Positions 25,063-32,639 of a DNA stretch of 64,000 bases are shown piece by piece (the first letter of the stretch is position 1; each line of letters opens with the position of its first letter). The stretch covers positions 660,771-724,770 of the forward strand of contig JBLWWK010000001.1 of the NCBI GenBank assembly GCA_048267965.1. Direction: 5' to 3'. Source of the stretch: GCA-2705995 sp048267965. Its GTDB lineage: Bacteria > Bacteroidota > Bacteroidia > Flavobacteriales_G > Salibacteraceae. Both the position numbers and the translations under genes were made by a program. Below the pieces are notes generated by a model. That model did no database searches and had not been told where the DNA came from. It saw only the letters and a program-made list of their open reading frames with translations.

Positions 25063-26319
25063 ATGAATACACAAGCAGACAGTAAAATTAATTGCCCCAA
25101 TTGTGGCACTTCTATCGATGTTCAAGATGTGTTAGCGCACCAGTTAGAAGATAAAATAAAGCAGCAATACCAAGCTGAATTAGCGCAAGAACGCAAGAAA
25201 TACGATTTACAACAAGCAGAGCTCAACAAGGCCAAAGAAGATTTTGAAGAGAAGAAGCGAAAAGAGAACGAATTGTTTCAAGATCGTTTAGAAAAACAAC
25301 TTAGAGAAGAGAAGAAGCTGATTGAAGATAAACTCAAAAAACGATTGGCAGACGAGCAGAGTGATGTGCTTGAGTCGCTTCAAAAAGAACTCAACGAAAA
25401 GAGCGAGCAGGTAAAAGAGCTCAATAAATCGAAAGCTGAAATTGCACGGTTAGAGCGTGAAAAATCTGAGTTAAAAGAAGCTGCCGAGGCAGAAGCTCAA
25501 AAGAAAATGAACGAACTTCTTTTAGCGGAAAGAGATAAAATTAGAAAGGCCGAAGAAGACCGAAACGAGCTTAAATTTAAAGAGCTTCAAAAGCAACTAG
25601 AAGATCAAAAGAAGCTCACCGAAGAAATGAAACGGAAGCAAGAGCAAGGCTCTATGCAAATGCAAGGCGAAGTGCAAGAATTGGCTATAGAAGAGTGGTT
25701 GTCGACTCAATTTCCACTCGATTCTATCGAAGAAATTAAAAAAGGGGCAAGAGGTGGAGATTGCTTGCAAACCGTTAACACCCGTTCACTGCAGAACTGC
25801 GGAATTATCTATTACGAAAGCAAACGCACCAAAGAATTTCAACCCAGTTGGATCGAGAAATTCAAAGCCGATATGCGTGATAAAGGAGCTGATATTGGCG
25901 TGTTGGTAACAGAAGCAATGCCCAGCGATTTAGACAGGATGGGCGTAAAAGATGGCGTTTGGATTTGCACCTATGAAGAGTTTAAAGGACTCTGTACTGT
26001 TTTGCGAGAATCGATTATCCGCCTAAACCAAGCGGTGAGTTCTCAAGAAAATAAGGGTGAGAAAATGACCATGCTCTATGATTTTCTCACGAGCAATACC
26101 TTCCGCATGCAAATCGATGCCATTGTAGAAGGTTTCACCCAAATGAAAAACGATCTGGATAGCGAAAAACGCAGCATGCAGCGCATTTGGAAACAACGCG
26201 AAAAACAAATCGAAAAAGTGGTGACCAACACCATCGACATGTATGGTTCTATTAAAGGCATTGCCGGAAACGCCATTCAGCCCGTAAAATCATTAGAGTT
26301 GCCAGGCGAAGAAGCCTAG
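25063..26319 (+). CDS. DUF2130 family coiled-coil protein
   Basis: The 418-residue protein opens with a zinc-ribbon-like C-P-N-C-G-T-S-I (residues 10-17). Residues 35-205 are a highly charged coiled coil. The C-terminal DUF2130 domain has I-E-E-I-K-K-G-A-R-G-G-D-C-L-Q, then a Y-Y-E-S-K-R-T-K-E-F segment, a nuclease-like E-x-K, followed by W-I-E-K-F-K-A-D-M-R. Restriction-endonuclease-like relationships have been proposed for this domain, but no role is established. It stands alone with its own terminator. Confidence 0.85.
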   Translation: MNTQADSKINCPNCGTSIDVQDVLAHQLEDKIKQQYQAELAQERKKYDLQQAELNKAKEDFEEKKRKENELFQDRLEKQLREEKKLIEDKLKKRLADEQSDVLESLQKELNEKSEQVKELNKSKAEIARLEREKSELKEAAEAEAQKKMNELLLAERDKIRKAEEDRNELKFKELQKQLEDQKKLTEEMKRKQEQGSMQMQGEVQELAIEEWLSTQFPLDSIEEIKKGARGGDCLQTVNTRSLQNCGIIYYESKRTKEFQPSWIEKFKADMRDKGADIGVLVTEAMPSDLDRMGVKDGVWICTYEEFKGLCTVLRESIIRLNQAVSSQENKGEKMTMLYDFLTSNTFRMQIDAIVEGFTQMKNDLDSEKRSMQRIWKQREKQIEKVVTNTIDMYGSIKGIAGNAIQPVKSLELPGEEA

Positions 26320-26442
26320 TTGTACATTGCGAAAGCAAGCCCATAAAAAAGCTTGCTTTCCATCTTTTTTACTCTTTCCGGTAGGAACACGAGTTCATAA
26401 TGTAAAGAGAATATCTATGGAGGTAGGTTATTTTCCGATACG
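26304..26442. repeat. Imperfect 140-bp repeat, copy A
   Basis: This covers the last codons of the DUF2130 gene, its terminator and the sequence up to TTTTCCGATAC. A second copy lies at 29588-29723. The two match at roughly four of five positions when aligned by eye, with long identical blocks such as AGCTTGCTTTCCAT, ACTCTTTCCGGTAGGAACAC and GAGTT. Copy A keeps the complete terminator stem; copy B has decayed. Confidence 0.85.
26331..26370 (+). terminator. Terminator of the DUF2130 gene
   Basis: GAAAGCAAGC at 26331-26340 and GCTTGCTTTC at 26351-26360 form a perfect 10-bp stem with a 10-base loop, followed by CATCTTTTTT. It starts 11 bp after the stop codon. Confidence 0.9.
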
Positions 26443-26549
26443 GGAAGTGTAATGTGTTGAAGAATAGGCTTTAACGGAGATTGGTTTCAGTGATGTCGCG
26501 GTGGACTTTTATAGATATACCAAAAAATCACGAAAAAATGCAAAATCCC

Positions 26550-26951
26550 TCATTTCGAAGAGAAAATTAAAAGCATGCAAATAAACCACAAAACTGGAGT
26601 CAAGAATAAACAATAAGTCGCATTCCTAATTTTGTTCTCTACTACCTTCAAATCAGGATATCTCGATAATATTCGTTTTCTAGCTTTTGGTGGTAAGCGG
26701 TTTGTTGTTAGTGGTTTTAAAGGAGAAAACGTTGGAGTGTATTTCTTGTATGCTCTTGTGTACGGACTTTGTATAAGTGCATAATAATAAGCGATACCAA
26801 AAAAGTAGCTCATACTTAAAACTAGATAGACAACACTGAAGTTTCCTGAAAGCACCGAGGTATAAGTACCGAGTAGATAGAAAATTGCAAACAAGGCTAT
26901 AAAAACACCCCAAATAGGGAATATTCTAAATGGAGGGATCCTTTCTGACAT
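26550..26951 (-). CDS. Hypothetical membrane protein
   Basis: The 133-residue protein has three to four hydrophobic helices: I-W-G-V-F-I-A-L-F-A-I-F-Y-L-L, S-V-V-Y-L-V-L-S-M-S-Y-F-F-G-I-A and a C-terminal L-F-L-T-P-V-L-W-F-I-C-M-L-L-I-F. Between them lies a basic loop with P-P-K-A-R-K-R-I-L-S-R-Y-P. I do not recognise a family. It follows the next small membrane gene by 2 bp, so the pair is probably one operon. It lies inside the segment bounded by the two 140-bp repeats. Confidence 0.65.
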   Translation of the reverse strand: MSERIPPFRIFPIWGVFIALFAIFYLLGTYTSVLSGNFSVVYLVLSMSYFFGIAYYYALIQSPYTRAYKKYTPTFSPLKPLTTNRLPPKARKRILSRYPDLKVVENKIRNATYCLFLTPVLWFICMLLIFSSK

Positions 26952-26953
26952 TA

Positions 26954-27286
26954 TTACTTTTTCTTAAGAGTCTCTAAATGATTGAAAGCTTTCAGGTATT
27001 TATTGAGCCTCCTCAAAAGAATTTTGGGCAAAAAAAAGAGAAATAGTATTCCATTGACAATATGAACACTGAAAATAACCATATCATTTTCCACTGTTAA
27101 AATCTCAGTTAATAATGCCAGGATTAGATTCGCAGTTATAATTGATGCCCCGTAGAGCAATGTCAATAGAATTAACGTTGCTAGAGTCGCTAGGAGCAGA
27201 TTTTTTGATTTAAGTTTCAGTTCGCTAAGCTTGACATAGTTGAAGCTTGTCCAAATAAGTAAATAGATGATTGGGGCTATGAGCAT
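26954..27286 (-). CDS. Hypothetical small membrane protein
   Basis: The 110-residue protein has three predicted membrane helices: I-I-Y-L-L-I-W-T-S-F near the start, L-L-A-T-L-A-T-L-I-L-L-T-L-L-Y-G-A in the middle, and I-V-N-G-I-L-F-L-F-F-L near the end, followed by a basic C-terminal tail. No family is recognised. It is the first gene of a two-gene minus-strand unit and probably works with the downstream membrane protein. Confidence 0.6.
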   Translation of the reverse strand: MLIAPIIYLLIWTSFNYVKLSELKLKSKNLLLATLATLILLTLLYGASIITANLILALLTEILTVENDMVIFSVHIVNGILFLFFLPKILLRRLNKYLKAFNHLETLKKK

Positions 27287-27756
27287 TCGATAAAATTACA
27301 AGAATTTCTATCTCACTAAAATGGGTGTTTTTTAAATCTCATAATTAGCAGCATCATATCTTGATTTCTTAGTTTAATAATTCAATAACGTAAACCCAAT
27401 AAATGCTGAATCAAACCCATAATTGATTGTGTTTCAGTTATCATTTGTTTGAGAAAGGAAGGACTGGGCTTACTACATTTCTCTAGAAATCAGACCAGAG
27501 ATTAATTTGTAAAATCTCGCTTTTAGCCATTTATGGAACAGGGAACTTTTGAGACAATATGATGACCAAAAGCTTCTTTTAACCCATAATGTTCGAGCTG
27601 ATTTGAAAAACCGTTACAGCGATAGAATTATAGTGACTTCATTCATATTTGATAAGGTACAAACACCATAAGAGTATGCAGCTTTGCTTTCCCTTTTTTT
27701 TGCATGTTTATTCTACTGTCTGCTTAACTTTATATACCAAATAGAACTTAACTACT
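27287..27756. other. Intergenic stretch, no gene seen
   Basis: This 470-bp AT-rich region separates the minus-strand membrane pair from the plus-strand secreted-protein gene, so it should hold both promoters. I see no convincing ORF, RNA gene or terminator in it. Confidence 0.5.
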
Positions 27757-29178
27757 ATGAAACTTCTACTTATTGGTTTATGCTTCCTTTATAGTTATTC
27801 GATGCAATCCCAAAAAATCAGGAGATGGAACCTTGGTACAAATGAAGTTGCTTCGAAAAGAATGAAATTCTCTTTCGAGTCGAATATTTTCGAGAATTAT
27901 TCTTGGACGAAGCCAGATATTAACTCTAAAGAATTTGAATTTCTGAAAGGTTCTTTCCATTTCACCTTTGAGGGAATGAGGATGCAACTTTCATTAAATT
28001 CTGATAGCTCAATGACTTTAATGAATGATAGAGGCTATAAGCAGGAAGCATTGCTAAAACGATCTGATGGTGATGTTTACTGTAACAAACAGGAGGTAAA
28101 ACTCAAAATGCAACCGAGGCAAAGATGGGTTTCTACGTTATCCTTTGTCATGGAATCTGTGCCAGTTCAACAATCAAGAATGGTTACTTCTTATCAATAC
28201 AATGCTGCGACAGGAACTTCTACCCCGGTATATAGGACGGAATATTATTCAACTTATCAGTTTAGATCGGTACCACGAACAACCTGGAGTTGGCAAACGT
28301 ACTATGATTATGTGCTCGAAATTCCAAATTATGATTACTTCTCATTTTTTATTGATGAAGACACTCAAATCTTAGTATATCGAATAGAAGGAATTTACTA
28401 TATCCAAAATCCGTCTTTTATTTTAGGTACAGATGAGGATGGTGTGAATTATCTTTTATCTGATAATAATTGTAACGGGAAATACACCGATACCGAAGAT
28501 AAAGTCCTTTTTAACTCCTGGAATCCTTATTTGAAGGATTCTAAGTATAAAAAGGTTCCATTTGTTAAAGGCAATAGCTGGTATGATTTAGACTTTCTTC
28601 TTAATGAATATTTCTTGTCCTTTGAAATAGAAGATGATTTATTGACTCTTTCAAATGAGAATGATGAATACAAAGATTCAGAAGAATACGGAAAGCTTAC
28701 GTTAACTAATCTACCTGATAAGGCGAAGATTAAGATCAACGGAAAATATTATAGAAACAAAAGAAAAGGCATTTATAAAACAGAGTATGGTGTTTTCAAA
28801 ATAGTAATTGAGAATAATGGGCACTTGTCTTATGAAAAGGCGTATATAATTAATGAAGAGCATCCAGAAGTAACCATAGAATACGTTCCTCAACCTGAAG
28901 CTGCGGTGATATCTGTGAAGAATATTTTCACTGATGATTTTTTCGTGTCCGTAAAAGGTGAAAATGATTATGAAAGAACCTATTTCGGCAAAAGAAAAAT
29001 CCATGTTCCCAAAGGAGACTTGACGGTCGAAGTGTATTGTGAAGGGTCTTCAATATTGATGGATTTTTCCTTGAAACCAAATGAGATTGGCATTTTTGAT
29101 TTTGAGAAGGAACTAAAGAACAATGCAATAGATGCAACAGAAAAAACCGTTGAAGAAGAAAACATAGAAAATGATTAA
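27757..29178 (+). CDS. Hypothetical secreted protein with PEGA-like C-terminal part
   Basis: The 473-residue protein begins with a signal peptide (L-L-L-I-G-L-C-F-L-Y-S-Y-S-M-Q-S-Q). The middle contains a tyrosine-rich region and E-D-G-V-N-Y-L-L-S-D-N-N-C-N-G-K-Y-T-D-T-E-D, which resembles a calcium-loop-type D-x-N-x-N-G-x-Y-x-D element. The segment L-T-N-L-P-D-K-A-K-I-K-I-N-G-K-Y-Y-R-N-K looks like a PEGA-type beta-domain. No known family is recognised overall. It is likely surface or periplasmic and lies within the small island before the mnmE element. Confidence 0.65.
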   Translation: MKLLLIGLCFLYSYSMQSQKIRRWNLGTNEVASKRMKFSFESNIFENYSWTKPDINSKEFEFLKGSFHFTFEGMRMQLSLNSDSSMTLMNDRGYKQEALLKRSDGDVYCNKQEVKLKMQPRQRWVSTLSFVMESVPVQQSRMVTSYQYNAATGTSTPVYRTEYYSTYQFRSVPRTTWSWQTYYDYVLEIPNYDYFSFFIDEDTQILVYRIEGIYYIQNPSFILGTDEDGVNYLLSDNNCNGKYTDTEDKVLFNSWNPYLKDSKYKKVPFVKGNSWYDLDFLLNEYFLSFEIEDDLLTLSNENDEYKDSEEYGKLTLTNLPDKAKIKINGKYYRNKRKGIYKTEYGVFKIVIENNGHLSYEKAYIINEEHPEVTIEYVPQPEAAVISVKNIFTDDFFVSVKGENDYERTYFGKRKIHVPKGDLTVEVYCEGSSILMDFSLKPNEIGIFDFEKELKNNAIDATEKTVEEENIEND

Positions 29179-29279
29179 TTCACAGAGAGATTGCAGTGTG
29201 TTATTAATGGAGTTGGTTCTAATTTAGCCTATTATTAATCCAGATTTATCTTCTTTATTTCTGTTTACCGCGGAGATTC

Positions 29280-29456
29280 CTAATTCAAGAAATTAAAATT
29301 CAGGTAATCGTCTAATGGTACGTGAAAGTTTAAAAAGCGTTCGTTGTGGGGGCGTTCCATAAGGTGTACCATTTCATTTAAGATGATGAATTCCGCACAA
29401 TTGTTAAGTTCCTTCGCTAATTCCAAATTGATTCGAACCCTCTCCTCAACCGTATT
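29280..29456 (-). pseudogene. Remnant of a DUF45/YgjP-like M48-type metallopeptidase
   Basis: Reading the minus strand gives a 58-codon open stretch without a start. It contains R-I-N-L-E-L-A-K-E-L, then A-E-F-I-I-L-N-E-M-V-H-L-M-E-R-P-H-N-E-R-F. This is the zinc-binding end of DUF45 (YgjP) peptidases, normally H-E-x-x-H-x-x-E-x-x-H-N-x-R-F, with the first histidine changed to N. A Y-M-G-T-K segment in another frame just upstream (about 29460-29475) fits the preceding M-K-T-R-W-G motif, implying a frameshift. The rest of the gene is missing, so this is a decayed fragment. Confidence 0.75.
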
Positions 29457-29587
29457 TTAGTTCCCATATACGTTCTTGAACAAAAGGAAAAACATTTGAT
29501 TGTAAGTGGTTGCTACATTTTGTGAGACTAACTTGTGGGCAAGTCGTAGTACACTGCTAATAATAAGTTGGAACTGTACTTAAAAAA

Positions 29588-29723
29588 GGCGAAGCCTAGC
29601 TTACCCCAACGAACGCAAGCCCACCAAAAAGCTTGCTTTCCATCCTTTTTACTCTTTCCGGTAGGAACACGAGTTTAAATAATTCAAAGAGAAAATCTAA
29701 CGAGGTAGATTACTTTCCGATAC
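29588..29723. repeat. Imperfect 140-bp repeat, copy B, at the left end of the mnmE element
   Basis: This is a diverged copy of 26304-26442, including G-C-G-A-A-G-C-C-T-A-G from the end of the DUF2130 gene, the terminator arm AGCTTGCTTTCCAT and the CGGTAGGAACACGAG block. It runs directly into the att repeat at 29712-29724. It implies that the DNA just outside the element was once next to a DUF2130 gene end. Confidence 0.85.
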
Positions 29724-29724
29724 A
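29712..29724 (-). other. Left attachment-site repeat of the mnmE element
   Basis: ACTTTCCGATACA is identical to 60142-60154, which is the 3' end of mnmE. On the minus strand the flanking bases read Y-C-I-G-K-stop, so this is a leftover of an mnmE gene end. A similar but shorter TTTTCCGATAC is at 26432-26442. Confidence 0.75.
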
Positions 29725-29845
29725 ATATCTAAAGCACTATTGATTATCAGTTAGTTATGTGCTTCTAGGTACAAATCGGTAACAAAAAGTCTTGAAATAG
29801 AGCTAATTAACCGCTAAACAAGTGCAAACACAAAGGTAAGGGAAT

Positions 29846-29876
29846 AAAAAAACCGCCCTAGAATTAGAGCGGTTTT
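29846..29876 (-). terminator. Terminator of the DUF6266 gene
   Basis: On the minus strand, AAAACCGCTCT pairs with AGGGCGGTTTT across a short loop and is followed by seven T residues. It starts about 20 bp past the stop codon at 29897. Confidence 0.85.
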
Positions 29877-29896
29877 CGAGAGAGAACCAATTGCTA

Positions 29897-30535
29897 TTAA
29901 GCAACTGTTACAGAACCGATATAAACGCTGTTAGCGACTTCTTTACCGTCTTCTGATAAGAAACCTATGAAGGCTTCTACATCATCACCTACATAGCTTG
30001 CAGGCATTCCTAAGTTCTGAGAAGTGGCACTTCTTACAGCTCCTGCGGAATCATAGATTGATTCGTCCTTTGCAGGATTGTAAACAACTAGCAACGCCTT
30101 GTCAGTTGCCTGAGCGTTTCCGCTGCCTGTGTTGTCGTCCCATGTGAACTCAACCAATCCACCTGAAGAACTAACAGCTGCGTTTGCTGCTCCTACTAAT
30201 CCACCACGACTAACAAGCGCATTGGCGTAGTCAATAGTGAAGTTGGGATATGATCCCGTGATTGCGTTGTTCAGGTTGTAAGACATTGCAGCGTTGAACT
30301 GCGTCATCTTGTTTGCGTACAACTTGAAACCTACTCTCAAGAAGTCAGTCATTGACTGCAAGAATTTAAGAGTAGTTGAGAATTTAGAACGTTGGTCAAC
30401 TTGACCTGCAGTTCTTGGATTCGATACGTTGGCAGGCTTGATTCTCATGTAATCAATACCTTTCCATGTACCACCTACGACATTTCCGACCTTGCCGGAG
30501 AAGCCGCCTAAGACACCTTGTGAAATTTTACCCAT
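29897..30535 (-). CDS. DUF6266 family protein
   Basis: The 212-residue protein begins M-G-K-I-S-Q-G-V-L-G-G-F-S-G-K-V-G-N-V-V-G and continues W-K-G-I-D-Y-M-R, which is the typical opening of DUF6266, a Bacteroidota family. It then has N-P-R-T-A-G-Q-V-D-Q-R and a beta-rich C-terminal part. The function is unknown; the glycine-rich start has no signal peptide. It is the leftmost gene of the mnmE island and has its own terminator. Confidence 0.75.
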   Translation of the reverse strand: MGKISQGVLGGFSGKVGNVVGGTWKGIDYMRIKPANVSNPRTAGQVDQRSKFSTTLKFLQSMTDFLRVGFKLYANKMTQFNAAMSYNLNNAITGSYPNFTIDYANALVSRGGLVGAANAAVSSSGGLVEFTWDDNTGSGNAQATDKALLVVYNPAKDESIYDSAGAVRSATSQNLGMPASYVGDDVEAFIGFLSEDGKEVANSVYIGSVTVA

Positions 30536-30711
30536 GATCTTTAAATTTTTAGGGGTTAAACATTAGTTACTTGGACTTGACTCGGACTTGGTACGGCCTT
30601 GTCACTTTCCACCAAGATTACGTCAATAATTAGGCAAAGTGGTTTCTTTCGGTTTCTTAGCTCTTTCTTGCTTCGGTTTGCTTAATCGCCTATGACAAAA
30701 GGGAATACAGG

Positions 30712-31128
30712 TCATAGCAACTCCCTGAAAAATGCCATTCTTGCGGTTTCAATCATTTTTAATGAAATATGGATTTTTTGTTCTTGAATCTCTAAGAGCT
30801 TGAAGGTTTGAATGAGTTTTTCAAGTTGTTGTTCTTTCTCTTCTGCGGCCTTTATGGTCCTTAGAAAATGCTTTCTGTATTCTCCAATGGTTATGAATGG
30901 AATCACTGAACCACGTAGAAACATTTCAAGCTGTCTTGACTTCCAAAGTGCGTATGCTATCCAATACACCTGGTCAACTAAATCTGGCTTTTCGAGGAGG
31001 CAAACAAAGCAATTTGGGCAGGGTGCTTTCAACGGTTTACCGCTATTCAATCCTTTATTCAGTATAAAGAAATGGGGTTTTGTGTAGGTGGTTGTCGGTC
31101 TGTGTGTCTTTAGCAGAAGCGTTTTCAT
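30712..31128 (-). CDS. DUF6943 family protein (mobile-element-associated)
   Basis: I start at the ATG at 31128, giving 138 residues; the longer frame adds unrelated residues. The motif H-F-F-I-L-N-K-G-L-N-S-G-K-P-L-K-A-P-C-P-N-C-F-V at residues 18-41 is the hallmark I recall for DUF6943, found in Bacteroidota conjugative and mobilizable elements. A helical C-terminal half follows with G-S-V-I-P-F-I-T-I-G. No function is known. Its presence supports the mobile nature of the segment. Confidence 0.65.
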   Translation of the reverse strand: MKTLLLKTHRPTTTYTKPHFFILNKGLNSGKPLKAPCPNCFVCLLEKPDLVDQVYWIAYALWKSRQLEMFLRGSVIPFITIGEYRKHFLRTIKAAEEKEQQLEKLIQTFKLLEIQEQKIHISLKMIETARMAFFRELL

Positions 31129-31359
31129 ATAGCAAGCCATTAGAATTATGCTCGCTGCGCTTCGCACAGACATTTTTAAAAGAGAAAAGAAAAAAGGGAA
31201 AAAAAGAAAAGAGAAAGCTCTCTTTGAATGTGGGGAGGGATTGTGAACAAGGTTTTTGGATCAAATACTACCCGAAGGGTGGAGATTTTATTCAAAACCC
31301 GTAGGGCTTGACCTTGTGAAACAATACCTAGTGCTAACGACCCACTTAAATTTGCTTTT

Positions 31360-31587
31360 CTATTTTTTTGTTTGACAACATGAACTCCCATTATCATTTT
31401 GAATAGGTGGACAGGGAGTTGAGCCATAACTGCAGTAAACACAACAATCACCTTGTTGAGGTTTCAGTACTTTTTTACAGTTCTCGCACTCATAGAAAAA
31501 TTGACATGCGTCTGTAGGCATGGTTTCTTCTTTCTTGTGACCACATTCAGGGCAAGTAATTGTCGATTGTAGGATTATTTCGCTCAT
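31360..31587 (-). CDS. GDCCVxC domain-containing protein (mercury module)
   Basis: The 75-residue protein has four cysteine pairs: C-P-E-C near residue 12, C-E-N-C near 34, G-D-C-C-V-Y-C near 46 and a final C-C. The G-D-C-C-V-x-C signature names the family, which is found next to mer genes in Bacteroidota and is presumed to bind heavy metals. Its start overlaps the merTP stop (ATGA), so it is the last gene of a three-gene arsR-merTP operon. Confidence 0.85.
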   Translation of the reverse strand: MSEIILQSTITCPECGHKKEETMPTDACQFFYECENCKKVLKPQQGDCCVYCSYGSTPCPPIQNDNGSSCCQTKK

Positions 31588-32195
31588 TTTAATTTATTCA
31601 CTGATTTAACTTTATAACCTGTATTGCCTATTGCGGATTTAACTTCTTCAATATTCGTTTGAGATTCATCAAAGGATACTACGGCATTCTCATCTTCATA
31701 GGAAACTTCTAATTGTGTAATACCCGGAAGCTTACCAATTTCTACCTTGACGTGTTCTTCGCAGCCTGTACAGGTCATACCTTTAATTGAGATTTGATAG
31801 TTAGATTCAAGGGTTCTATCAACGGAATTTGAAAACTTTGTCTCAGGAAAAAAGGAGTCGGCATAGTATGGAAATGCAAGCATAATTGCGGCAAATACTG
31901 TAACAATGCCAAGGAATCTTTTCGATTGCCAAAGGCTTGGTTTTTCGACATCATCACAAGCGCATTCAATTTCTTCTTTTGACTGAGGTTTTAGTTTCTG
32001 ATACCATGCAAATGCTAGAACTAGCAGTGTTATTGCTATTAACCATGGACGAAAGGGTTCTAACCATGAAAAGGAAGCTGCTATGCCGCTAGACCCTGCA
32101 ATAAGAGCTAGTACAGGTGTGATACAGCAGAGTGAAGCACTGACGGCAGTCAGGACGCTTGTTAAGGCCAAGGATTTTGATTTATTAGGTTTCAT
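31584..32195 (-). CDS. merTP: MerTP-type mercuric transport fusion protein
   Basis: The 203-residue protein has a MerT-like membrane part: A-S-L-C-C-I-T-P-V-L-A-L in the first helix with the paired cysteines, a second helix, a C-A-C loop after the second helix, and a third helix. It ends in a MerP-like heavy-metal domain with K-G-M-T-C-T-G-C-E-E-H near residue 139. Such fusions bring Hg(II) into the cell for reduction. No merA mercuric reductase gene is seen in the window, so the physiological outcome here is open. It overlaps both neighbours by four bases. Confidence 0.88.
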   Translation of the reverse strand: MKPNKSKSLALTSVLTAVSASLCCITPVLALIAGSSGIAASFSWLEPFRPWLIAITLLVLAFAWYQKLKPQSKEEIECACDDVEKPSLWQSKRFLGIVTVFAAIMLAFPYYADSFFPETKFSNSVDRTLESNYQISIKGMTCTGCEEHVKVEIGKLPGITQLEVSYEDENAVVSFDESQTNIEEVKSAIGNTGYKVKSVNKLK

Positions 32196-32560
32196 ATAGC
32201 TAGTTGTTTTTCTGAAGCCAATAGATTGAATATTGGATTGAGTATGTGGCTATTGGATTCTGCAAGTGAATAAAAAACTGTTTGTCCAATTTTTTCATAC
32301 TTCACTATTCCCGCTTCCTTGAGTTTTTTTAAATGCTGAGAGATTGCAGGTACAGTCATACCGAGGACATCACTTAAATCACAAGGGCACATTTGGGATT
32401 CTTTGTCCAATAGGAATAAGATTTTTAAACGAACTTCATTACCTGCAAGGTTTAATGCCTTTGAAATACGTGTTACTGACGCTGAGACATCTTCAATGCT
32501 TTGTTTACAGTCATCTATTTGTGCCTGATTAGCATAAACCCTGATACATGATTTTACCAT
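32192..32560 (-). CDS. ArsR/SmtB family metalloregulator
   Basis: The 122-residue protein has a winged helix-turn-helix: R-L-K-I-L-F-L-L-D, then the metal-site type Q-M-C-P-C-D-L-S-D-V-L, and the recognition helix A-I-S-Q-H-L-K-K-L-K-E-A-G-I-V. An extra N-terminal pair of cysteines is present (C-I-R and D-D-C-K). It should repress the operon until a thiophilic metal binds. Two palindromes upstream are its likely operators. It overlaps merTP. Confidence 0.92.
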   Translation of the reverse strand: MVKSCIRVYANQAQIDDCKQSIEDVSASVTRISKALNLAGNEVRLKILFLLDKESQMCPCDLSDVLGMTVPAISQHLKKLKEAGIVKYEKIGQTVFYSLAESNSHILNPIFNLLASEKQLAI

Positions 32561-32572
32561 AATTGAGCGTAT

Positions 32573-32588
32573 TTAAGTGATTGCTTAA
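32573..32588 (-). promoter_or_regulatory. Proximal ArsR operator candidate
   Basis: TTAAGTGATTGCTTAA is an imperfect palindrome 13-28 bp upstream of the arsR start. It matches the distal site on the opposite strand at 14 of 16 positions. Placement near the transcription start would block RNA polymerase. Confidence 0.7.
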
Positions 32589-32621
32589 ATTAACGCAAAT
32601 AAAAGAAAAGAAGTTTATTAT

Positions 32622-32637
32622 TTAAGCAAATACTTAA
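32622..32637 (-). promoter_or_regulatory. Distal ArsR operator candidate
   Basis: TTAAGCAAATACTTAA is the second imperfect palindrome, centred about 49 bp from the first. On the minus strand it contains TTTG that may be part of a -33 element, so a bound repressor would cover the promoter. Confidence 0.65.
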
Positions 32638-32639
32638 AC

